Shown here piece by piece: positions 51,401-62,272 of a stretch of 64,000 bases of DNA. Source of the DNA: Acanthornis magna (Eukaryota; Chordata; Aves; Passeriformes; Acanthizidae); the NCBI GenBank assembly GCA_036785705.1, contig JAWUZG010001081.1:1-64000 (forward strand), read 5' to 3'. The notes under the pieces are model-generated. The model was not told the origin of the DNA, ran no database searches, and saw nothing but the letters and a program-made list of their open reading frames with translations. Made by a program: the position numbers and the translations under genes. Within the stretch, counting starts at the first letter, position 1, and every line of letters begins with the position of its first letter.

Positions 51401-51895
51401 GCCATGTTCTTCTTATCCTGAGCCTTTGTCTTCTTTAGAGACACAGCCTCACACATACGGACAGACAGACAGACATAGATAATTTGGGTTTGATTTCATT
51501 TTGGATTGATTGAGTCTGGATTTTTGTTTGTTGCTTTTCCTCGCTGTGCTTTGAGCATGGTGTAAGTAGTAGAGTGAAGCTTGGCAAGGAAGCTTGTCCT
51601 GCTGTGGCTTTTCCATGAATTCTTTCTTTGCCGATAGTTTTCCTATGATTCTTGGAGTGATGTGCAAGTGCCTGTGCCATCACATGTCTTTAGCAGCGTG
51701 GAGCCACCTGGGATGTCAGCAGCGAGGTGCTGTGAGTGAGTGCCTGTGACACCAGGGCTTCTGGGCAGCGTGCGGACTCGTGGCGTGTTCCTATGGCTGT
51801 CCTGGGACGGCCTGTGAGCTCAGTGTTCTTTTGAAAGCTGGATAGCTGTGGCGTGTCCCCAGGGAGTTCCTGTGACAAGATGTGACCTCGTGGCT
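48436..51895 (+). repeat. Unit 15 (type B), 3460 bp
   Basis: Core matches unit 13 (ttcagg, A50734, A50855, C2481, T2658). It carries G1709 like unit 12. Private changes A49903 and T51789. Confidence 0.97.
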
Positions 51896-54800
51896 CTTTG
51901 GCAGCCTGGAGATGGCTGGAGTGTGGCCAGGGGGCAAGTGTGAGTGTCAGGGACTTGCCAGGTCTTGAGGAGGATGGAGGGTGTAGGGATGTCCCCATGG
52001 AGCCCCTGTGAGTGCCTGTGAGCTGGCGGCACCTTAGCAGCGTGAGACTGGTGGGCTGTCAGCCCTGAGAGGCTGTTGAAGGCCGTGATCTCGGTGCAGA
52101 GAGGTTTGTCAAATGGGAGACTCGTGGGATGTCCGTATGGAGCCGCTGGGGTTGTGTGTGCCCTCAGTGTTCTTGAGGAGCCTCGAGAGCCCTGGGATGG
52201 CCCCGTGGAAGCGCAGGGAGTGGCTGTGACACAGCAGCGGTGCCTGATGTGATGAAAGGGCCCTGGGATGTCAGCTTGGAATGGCTGTGAGTGCCTGAGA
52301 GCACAGGTCTGTCTCTCATGGCCGGAGAGCTGTGGCAGGTGCCCATGGTAGGTGTGTGAGTGCAGGTGAGCTCAGGGCTCTGCAGAAGGCTGTAGGCCTG
52401 TGGGCTGTGAGGCTGGAAGGCCTGGGAGTGCTTTTGAGCGGAGTGCTGTGTAGCAGTCGGGAGCCCCCTGGGAGGTTGTAGCAGGATGCTTTGGGCCGGC
52501 TGCTTTGCCTTGGAACGTGGTGCAGGCACTTGGAGCATGTGCTATTTGCAAATGTCTCCAGGTGTCTTTCAGAGGGCCAGCGTGTGTTGTTTTGGTGTTG
52601 AATTCTGCTGAAAGTCGTTCTGGCAAGGAAGCCTGCATGAAGGTGCTGCTAGTGAGGCAAAGATTTGGCAGATGAGCTGCTGCTGGGAGTTGCAGGCGTC
52701 TGCCTGACAGTCAGTCCCTTGAGAATGTCAATGTGCAGTCAGTGCCCTTTCCTAGGGGAGGTTTTTCTAGCGTGTTCCTCCTTGGAGTGTGTGAGGGCTC
52801 GTGCTGGGGAAGTGGACAGCAAGCAAGGGCACTCTTGGTGGTGAAGGGAGAGAGAGCTGCCCAGGAGTGTTGGTGTGGTGAGTTCCATGGAGCTCTACTT
52901 GGGAATTGGGTTTTTTTGCTTGCTGTAAGATATGACTGCTTTCCTATTGTTTTCATCGAGTGCACTCCATTGTAGTCTGTGTAGCCTCCCAGGAGCAGGT
53001 TTAGCTTTTCTATGGAGTGGTCAGTAATTGGGATTGAGTTGTTTGTGTTGAATCATTTGTGTTAGGGAAGACCTGCTTTTCTAGGAATAGATCAGATGGG
53101 CCATTTGTAAGTGCTGCGGGACAGAGTTACTTAAAGCAGGGACAGTGTGAGGCTGGGATTGGATGCAGCCGCCGCCAAGGCTCGTGTCTCTGAGAAGGAG
53201 TTGAGAAAGCCAAGGGCTGCTCTCTGGCCCTCGTGACTCAGTGGCCAGGCTGCTCTGGGAGGCTTTGTGTGAATCTGCCAGCACAGCAGCGAGAGATGTC
53301 CCCGAGGAGCTTGTGTGAGTGCAGGTGAGATCAGAGCTCTTGAGCAGCCTGGAGAGCCTGGGGATGTGGCCATGGAGCAGCCAGGATATCTGGTGACCTC
53401 GGGGTTCCTATGAGCAGAGGGAGCACTAAGATGTGCCCATGGCACCTGTGTAAGTGCCTGTGGCTGAAGGCCTCTTTTGCAGCCTGGAGAGCCTTGGCAT
53501 GTGGCCATGAAGCCACAGTGCGTGTCTGTGACATCAGAGCGCTTTGGCAGCATGGAAAGGCCTGGAATGGCTGCAGGGGCCAGAGGTGAGTGCCTGTGAC
53601 ATCACAGCTGTCCAGCAGCAGGGAGAGGGAGGGAATGTCACAGGCGATGCCCTGTGAGTTGCTGTGACAGCGTGGCTCCTTAGCAGCGTGCAGATTGCCG
53701 GGATGTTACCCTTGAGGCCCTGGCATTGCCCTTGTCGTGTGTGTTCTTTAGGAAGATAGAGAGAGCCGTGGCATGTCCCCCTGGAAGTGCAGGGAGTGGC
53801 AGTTGCAAAAGAGCTCCTTAGCACTTAGAGACAGGTGGGATGTCCCCATGGAGGCACTGTGAGAGCCCGTGACCTCAGAGGTCTTTGGAAGGTGAGAGAG
53901 CCGCGGGATGCCATGGGATGTGAGCATGGGGAGCCTGTGGGCAGGTGTGATCTCCCTGCTTGTGCTGGTGCATCCCCCCCTGGCCTTTTTTCAGGCTGCA
54001 GCATGATATGAGCAATGGTGCTGAGGCCTTGGCCTTGAGGAAGGCAGCGGGGCTGAGGTGCTGTGGAGCTTCTGAGAAATGCTGTGTGCTGCCAGGAAGT
54101 GCTGTGTTCTAAGGTGCTCCTGCTTTTTTTGCCTGTTGAACAGACTTTGAAATTAGTTTTTGCCTGGATGGCATCACATTGGTGTTGTCCCGCGTTCAGG
54201 GAAAGCTGCCGATGAGAAGTGGGGCCAGGCTGAAGGCTTGTTGTGACTAAAGGCCATGCCTTGGGGCCCTGTAAGCAGGGGTGCCAAAGGAGGCCCTGGC
54301 AGCTGTGCTGGGCCGCAGCAGCGGTGAGCAGCAAAGTGCCTGTGCGTGGGGCCTCTGCCAGCCGGCAGCTGTCCCGTTTGCTGCACTCGGGGGATGCGCG
54401 AAGGAGCACGGCTCCTGGGCCCCCCATCCTGCCGCTCCCGGAGGCCTCAGCCTTTGGCCGCTGAGAAGATGGCAAGGCATGTGAGAGGAGTATTTCAGTA
54501 GCTTGGAGGGGAATTTTGCCTCGTAGAGCCTCTTTGTGTGCTTGTGGGAGTGTAGGTGTGCATGCGCTGTCTGCAATGTGGGAGAGGGGCTGCTCTGGTG
54601 GATTCAGAAGTGCTTTAGGTTTGTGCCTAAGTTAGGTCTCGAAGTTCCTGCAGTGCTATGGTAAGGGCTGTGTGGATCCTTTGCTGAGGTCTTGGGTTTC
54701 AGCTGAGTTCTAAGTGAAGTGTTGTGTAGTTGAAGTCCAGTTCAGTTGCAATGCCCTTAAGTGCTGTTGCTGCCCTAAGTTGTTGATTTGAATTTGGATT

Positions 54801-55355
54801 ATCAAGTGAAATGTTGCTCAAGTTGAAGTGCTCCTAAGGGAAGTGCTCTTGAGCCTTTGAGCCATGTTCTTCTTATCCTGAGCCTTTGTCTTCTTTAGAG
54901 ACACAGCCTCACACATACGGACAGACAGACAGACATAGATAATTTGGGTTTGATTTCATTTTGGATTGATTGAGTCTGGATTTTTGTTTGTTGCTTTTCC
55001 TCGCTGTGCTTTGAGCATGGTGTAAGTAGTAGAGTGAAGCTTGGCAAGGAAGCTTGTCCTGCTGTGGCTTTTCCATGAATTCTTTCTTTGCCGATAGTTT
55101 TCCTATGATTCTTGGAGTGATGTGCAAGTGCCTGTGCCATCACATGTCTTTAGCAGCGTGGAGCCACCTGGGATGTCAGCAGCGAGGTGCTGTGAGTGAG
55201 TGCCTGTGACACCAGGGCTTCTGGGCAGCGTGCGGACTCGTGGCGTGTGCCTATGGCTGTCCTGGGACGGCCTGTGAGCTCAGTGTTCTTTTGAAAGCTG
55301 GATAGCTGTGGCGTGTCCCCAGGGAGTTCCTGTGACAAGATGTGACCTCGTGGCT
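51896..55355 (+). repeat. Unit 16 (type C core), 3460 bp
   Basis: Type C core (T2185, G2209, C2238) but G2473, T2585 and T2658, as in the type B group of units 12, 13 and 15. A53379 (gagcagcc) is shared with unit 17, and G54705 (agctgagtt) with unit 18. Private changes C52466 and T54248; the latter, read on the minus strand, adds a stop in one open frame. Confidence 0.97.
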
Positions 55356-58300
55356 CTTTGGCAGCCTGGAGATGGCTGGAGTGTGGCCAGGGGGCAAGTG
55401 TGAGTGTCAGGGACTTGCCAGGTCTTGAGGAGGATGGAGGGTGTAGGGATGTCCCCATGGAGCCCCTGTGAGTGCCTGTGAGCTGGCGGCACCTTAGCAG
55501 CGTGAGACTGGTGGGCTGTCAGCCCTGAGAGGCTGTTGAAGGCCGTGATCTCGGTGCAGAGAGGTTTGTCAAATGGGAGACTCGTGGGATGTCCGTATGG
55601 AGCCGCTGGGGTTGTGTGTGCCCTCAGTGTTCTTGAGGAGCCTCGAGAGCCCTGGGATGGCCCCGTGGAAGCGCAGGGAGTGGCTGTGACACAGCAGCGG
55701 TGCCTGATGTGATGAAAGGGCCCTGGGATGTCAGCTTGGAATGGCTGTGAGTGCCTGAGAGCACAGGTCTGTCTCTCATGGCCGGAGAGCTGTGGCAGGT
55801 GCCCATGGTAGGTGTGTGAGTGCAGGTGAGCTCAGGGCTCTGCAGAAGGCTGTAGGCCTGTGGGCTGTGAGGCTGGAAGGCCTGGGAGTGCTTTTGAGCG
55901 GAGTGCTGTGTAGCAGTCGGGAGCCGCCTGGGAGGTTGTAGCAGGATGCTTTGGGCCGGCTGCTTTGCCTTGGAACGTGGTGCAGGCACTTGGAGCATGT
56001 GCTATTTGCAAATGTCTCCAGGTGTCTTTCAGAGGGCCAGCGTGTGTTGTTTTGGTGTTGAATTCTGCTGAAAGTCCTTCTGGCAAGGAAGCCTGCATGA
56101 AGGTGCTGCTAGTGAGGCAAAGATTTGGCAGATGAGCTGCTGCTGGGAGTTGCAGGCGTCTGCCTGACAGTCAGTCCCTTGAGAGTGTCAATGTGCAGTC
56201 AGTCCCCTTTCCTAGGGGAGGTTTTTCTAGCGTGTTCCTCCTTGGAGTGTGTGAGGGCTCGTGCTGGGGAAGTGGACACCAGCAAGGGCACTCTTGGTGG
56301 TGAAGGGAGAGAGAGCTGCCCAGGAGTGTTGGTGTGGTGAGTTCCATGGAGCTCTACTTGGGAATTGGGTTTTTTTGCTTGCTGTAAGATATGACTGCTT
56401 TCCTATTGTTTTCATCGAGTGCACTCCATTGTAGTCTGTGTAGCCTCCCAAGAGCAGGTTTAGCTTTTCTATGGAGTGGTCAGTAATTGGGATTGAGTTG
56501 TTTGTGTTGAATCATTTGTGTTAGGGAAGACCTGCTTTTCTAGGAATAGATCAGATGGGCCATTTGTAAGTGCTGCGGGACAGAGTTACTTAAAGCAGGG
56601 ACAGTGTGAGGCTGGGATTGGATGCAGCCGCCGCCAAGGCTCGTGTCTCTGAGAAGGAGTTGAGAAAGCCAAGGGCTGCTCTCTGGCCCTCGTGACTCAG
56701 TGGCCAGGCTGCTCTGGGAGGCTTTGTGTGAATCTGCCAGCACAGCAGCGAGAGATGTCCCCGAGGAGCTTGTGTGAGTGCAGGTGAGATCAGAGCTCTT
56801 GAGCAGCCTGGAGAGCCTGGGGATGTGGCCATGGAGCAGCCAGGATATCTGGTGACCTCGGGGTTCCTATGAGCAGAGGGAGCACTAAGATGTGCCCATG
56901 GCACCTGTGTAAGTGCCTGTGGCTGAAGGCCTCTTTTGCAGCCTGGAGAGCCTTGGCATGTGGCCATGAAGCCACAGTGCGTGTCTGTGACATCAGAGCG
57001 CTTTGGCAGCATGGAAAGGCCTGGAATGGCTGCAGGGGCCAGAGGTGAGTGCCTGTGACATCACAGCTGTCCAGCAGCAGGGAGAGGGAGGGAATGTCAC
57101 AGGCCATGCCCTGTGAGTTGCTGTGACAGCGTGGCTCCTTAGCAGCGTGCAGATTGCCGGGATGTTACCCTTGAGGCCCTGGCATTGCCCTTGTCGTGTG
57201 TGTTCTTTAGGAAGATAGAGAGAGCCGTGGCATGTCCCCCTGGAAGTGCAGGGAGTGGCAGTTGCAAAAGAGCTCCTTAGCACTTAGAGACAGGTGGGAT
57301 GTCCCCATGGAGGCACTGTGAGAGCCCGTGACCTCAGAGGTCTTTGGAAGGTGAGAGAGCCGCGGGATGCCATGGGATGTGAGCATGGGGAGCCTGTGGG
57401 CAGGTGTGATCTCCCTGCTTGTGCTGGTGCATCCCCCCCTGGCCTTTTTTCAGGCTGCAGCATGATATGAGCAATGGTGCTGAGGCCTTGGCCTTGAGGA
57501 AGGCAGCGGGGCTGAGGTGCTGTGGAGCTTCTGAGAAATGCTGTGTGCTGCCAGGAAGTGCTGTGTTCTAAGGTGCTCCTGCTTTTTTTGCCTGTTGAAC
57601 AGACTTTGAAATTAGTTTTTGCCTGGATGGCATCACATTGGTGTTGTCCCGCGTTCAGGGAAAGCTGCCGATGAGAAGTGGGGCCAGGCTGAAGGCTTGT
57701 TGTGACGAAAGGCCATGCCTTGGGGCCCTGTAAGCAGGGGTGCCAAAGGAGGCCCTGGCAGCTGTGCTGGGCCGCAGCAGCGGTGAGCAGCAAAGTGCCT
57801 GTGCGTGGGGCCTCTGCCAGCCGGCAACTGTCCCGTTTGCTGCACTCGGGGGATGCGCGAAGGAGCACGGCTCCTGGGCCCCCCATCCTGCCGCTCCCGG
57901 AGGCCTCAGCCTTTGGCCGCTGAGAAGATGGCAAGGCACGTGAGAGGAGTATTTCAGTAGCTTGGAGGGGAATTTTGCCTCGTAGAGCCTCTTTGTGTGC
58001 TTGTGGGAGTGCAGGTGTGCATGCGCTGTCTGCAATGTGGGAGAGGGGCTGCTCTGGTGGATTCAGAAGTGCTTTAGGTTTGTGCCTAAGTTAGGTCTCG
58101 AAGTTCCTGCAGTGCTATGGTAAGGGCTGTGTGGATCCTTTGCTGAGGTCTTGGGTTTCAGCTCAGTTCTAAGTGAAGTGTTGTGTAGTTGAAGTCCAGT
58201 TCAGTTGCAATGCCCTTAAGTGCTGTTGCTGCCCTAAGTTGTTGATTTGAATTTGGATTATCAAGTGAAATGTTGCTCAAGTTGAAGTGCTCCTAAGGGA

Positions 58301-58813
58301 AGTGCTCTTGAGCCTTTGAGCCATGTTCTTCTTATCCTGAGCCTTTGTCTTCTTTAGAGACACAGCCTCACACACACGGACAGACAGACAGACATAGATA
58401 ATTTGGGTTTGATTTCATTTTGGATTGATTGAGTCTGGATTTTTGTTTGTTGCTTTTCCTCGCTGTGCTTTGAGCATGGTGTAAGTAGTAGAGTGAAGCT
58501 TGGCAAGGAAGCTTGTCCTGCTGTGGCTTTTCCATGAATTCTTTCTTTGCCGATAGTTTTCCTATGATTCTTGGAGTGATGTGCAAGTGCCTGTGCCATC
58601 ACATGTCTTTAGCAGCGTGGAGCCACCTGGGATGTCAGCAGCGAGGTGCTGTGAGTGAGTGCCTGTGACACCAGGGCTTCTGGGCAGCGTGCGGACTCGT
58701 GGCGTGTGCCTATGGCTGTCCTGGGACGGCCTGTGAGCTCAGTGTTCTTTTGAAAGCTGGATAGCTGTGGCGTGTCCCCAGGGAGTTCTGTGACAAGATG
58801 TGACCTCGTGTCT
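55356..58813 (+). repeat. Unit 17 (type C with an A-like patch), 3458 bp
   Basis: Type C core, no extra C. Offsets 722 to about 926 (C56077, G830, accagc) match unit 4, whereas surrounding markers match the rightward types. Private changes A56451 and T58811. Confidence 0.97.
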
Positions 58814-61800
58814 CTTTGGCAGCCTGGAGATGGCTGGAGTGTGGCCAGGGGGCAAGTGTGAGTGTCAGGGACTTGCCAGCTCTTGAGGAGGATGGAGGGT
58901 GCAGGGATGTCCCCATGGAGCCCCTGTGAGTGCCTGTGAGCTGGCGGCACCTTAGCAGCGTGAGACTGGTGGGCTGTCAGCCCTGAGAGGCTGTTGAAGG
59001 CCGTGATCTCGGTGCAGAGAGGTTTGTCAAATGGGAGACTCGTGGGATGTCCGTATGGAGCCGCTGGGGTTGTGTGTGCCCTCAGTGTTCTTGAGGAGCC
59101 TCGAGAGCCCTGGGATGGCCCCGTGGAAGCGCAGGGAGTGGCTGTGACACAGCAGCGGTGCCTGATGTGATGAAAGGGCCCTGGGATGTCAGCTTGGAAT
59201 GGCTGTGAGTGCCTGAGAGCACAGGTCTGTCTCTCATGGCCGGAGAGCTGTGGCAGGTGCCCATGGTAGGTGTGTGAGTGCAGGTGAGCTCAGGGCTCTG
59301 CAGAAGGCTGTAGGCCTGTGGGCTGTGAGGCTGGAAGGCCTGGGAGTGCTTTTGAGCGGAGTGCTGTGTAGCAGTCGGGAGCCACCTGGGAGGTTGTAGC
59401 AGGATGCTTTGGGCCGGCTGCTTTGCCTTGGAACGTGGTGCAGGCACTTGGAGCATGTGCTATTTGCAAATGTCTCCAGGTGTCTTTCAGAGGGCCAGCG
59501 TGTGTTGTTTTGGTGTTGAATTCTGCTGAAAGTCGTTCTGGCAAGGAAGCCTGCATGAAGGTGCTGCTAGTGAGGCAAAGATTTGGCAGATGAGCTGCTG
59601 CTGGGAGTTGCAGGCGTCTGCCTGACAGTCAGTCCCTTGAGAATGTCAATGTGCAGTCAGTCCCCTTTCCTAGGGGAGGTTTTTCTAGCGTGTTCCTCCT
59701 TGGAGTGTGTGAGGGCTCGTGCTGGGGAAGTGGACAGCAAGCAAGGGCACTCTTGGTGGTGAAGGGAGAGAGAGCTGCCCAGGAGTGTTGGTGTGGTGAG
59801 TTCCATGGAGCTCTACTTGGGAATTGGGTTTTTTTGCTTGCTGTAAGATATGACTGCTTTCCTATTGTTTTCATCGAGTGCACTCCATTGTAGTCTGTGT
59901 AGCCTCCCAGGAGCAGGTTTAGCTTTTCTATGGAGTGGTCAGTAATTGGGATTGAGTTGTTTGTGTTGAATCATTTGTGTTAGGGAAGACCTGCTTTTCT
60001 AGGAATAGATCAGATGGGCCATTTGTAAGTGCTGCGGGACAGAGTTACTTAAAGCAGGGACAGTGTGAGGCTGGGATTGGATGCAGCCGCCGCCAAGGCT
60101 CGTGTCTCTGAGAAGGAGTTGAGAAAGCCAAGGGCTGCTCTCTGGCCCTCGTGACTCAGTGGCCAGGCTGCTCTGGGAGGCTTTGTGTGAATCTGCCAGC
60201 ACAGCAGCGAGAGATGTCCCCGAGGAGCTTGTGTGAGTGCAGGTGAGATCAGAGCTCTTGAGCAGCCTGGAGAGCCTGGGGATGTGGCCATGGAGCCGCC
60301 AGGATATCTGGTGACCTCGGGGTTCCTATGAGCAGAGGGAGCACTAAGATGTGCCCATGGCACCTGTGTAAGTGCCTGTGGCTGAAGGCCTCTTTTGCAG
60401 CCTGGAGAGCCTTGGCATGTGGCCATGAAGCCACAGTGCGTGTCTGTGACATCAGAGCGCTTTGGCAGCATGGAAAGGCCTGGAATGGCTGCAGGGGCCA
60501 GAGGTGAGTGCCTGTGACATCAGAGCTGTCCAGCAGCAGGGAGAGGGAGGGAATGTCACAGGCCATGCCCTGTGAGTTGCTGTGACAGCGTGGCTCCTTA
60601 GCAGCGTGCAGATTGCCGGGATGTTACCCTTGAGGCCCTGGCATTGCCCTTGTCGTGTGTGTTCTTTAGGAACATAGAGAGAGCCGTGGCATGTCCCCCT
60701 GGAAGTGCAGGGAGTGGCAGTTGCAAAAGAGCTCCTTAGCACTTAGAGACAGGTGGGATGTCCCCATGGAGGCACTGTGAGAGCCCGTGACCTCAGAGGT
60801 CTTTGGAAGGTGAGAGAGCCGCGGGATGCCATGGGATGTGAGCATGGGGAGCCTGTGGGCAGGTGTGATCTCCCTGCTTGTGCTGGTGCATCCCCCCCTG
60901 GCCTTTTTTCAGGCTGCAGCATGATATGAGCAATGGTGCTGAGGCCTTGGCCTTGAGGAAGGCAGCGGGGCTGAGGTGCTGTGGAGCTTCTGAGAAATGC
61001 TGTGTGCTGCCAGGAAGTGCTGTGTTCTAAGGTGCTCCTGCTTTTTTTGCCTGTTGAACAGACTTTGAAATTAGTTTTTGCCTGGATGGCATCACATTGG
61101 TGTTGTCCCGCGTTCAGGGAAAGCTGCCGATGAGAAGTGGGGCCAGGCTGAAGGCTTGTTGTGACGAAAGGCCATGCCTTGGGGCCCTGTAAGCAGGGGT
61201 GCCAAAGGAGGCCCTGGCAGCTGTGCTGGGCCGCAGCAGCGGTGAGCAGCAAAGTGCCTGTGCGTGGGGCCTCTGCCAGCCGGCAGCTGTCCCGTTTGCT
61301 GCACTCGGGGGATGCGCGAAGGAGCACGGCTCCTGGGCCCCCCATCCTGCCGCTCCCGGAGGCCTCAGCCTTTGGCCGCTGAGAAGATGGCAAGGCACGT
61401 GAGAGGAGTATTTCAGTAGCTTGGAGGGGAATTTTGCCTCGTAGAGCCTCTTTGTGTGCTTGTGGGAGTGCAGGTGTGCATGCGCTGTCTGCAATGTGGG
61501 AGAGGGGCTGCTCTGGTGGATTCAGAAGTGCTTTAGGTTTGTGCCTAAGTTAGGTCTCGAAGTTCCTGCAGTGCTATGGTAAGGGCTGTGTGGATCCTTT
61601 GCTGAGGTCTTGGGTTTCAGCTGAGTTCTAAGTGAAGTGTTGTGTAGTTGAAGTCCAGTTCAGTTGCAATGCCCTTAAGTGCTGTTGCTGCCCTAAGTTG
61701 TTGATTTGAATTTGGATTATCAAGTGAAATGTTGCTCAAGTTGAAGTGCTCCTAAGGGAAGTGCTCTTGAGCCTTTGAGCCATGTTCTTCTTATCCTGAG

Positions 61801-62272
61801 CCTTTGTCTTCTTTAGAGACACAGCCTCACACACACGGACAGACAGACAGACATAGATAATTTGGGTTTGATTTCATTTTGGATTGATTGAGTCTGGATT
61901 TTTGTTTGTTGCTTTTCCTCGCTGTGCTTTGAGCATGGTGTAAGTAGTAGAGTGAAGCTTGGCAAGGAAGCTTGTCCTGCTGTGGCTTTTCCATGAATTC
62001 TTTCTTTGCCGATAGTTTTCCTATGATTCTTGGAGTGATGTGCAAGTGCCTGTGCCATCACATGTCTTTAGCAGCGTGGAGCCACCTGGGATGTCAGCAG
62101 CGAGGTGCTGTGAGTGAGTGCCTGTGACACCAGGGCTTCTGGGCAGCGTGCGGACTCGTGGCGTGTGCCTATGGCTGTCCTGGGACGGCCTGTGAGCTCA
62201 GTGTTCTTTTGAAAGCTGGATAGCTGTGGCGTGTCCCCAGGGAGTTCTGTGACAAGATGTGACCTCGTGGCT
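58814..62272 (+). repeat. Unit 18 (type C), 3459 bp
   Basis: C at offset 67 is shared with unit 5. A59384 (gccacctgg, a lost CpG) is shared with unit 19. G61623 (agctgagtt) is shared with unit 16 but not 17. Core type C with G2473. Confidence 0.97.
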
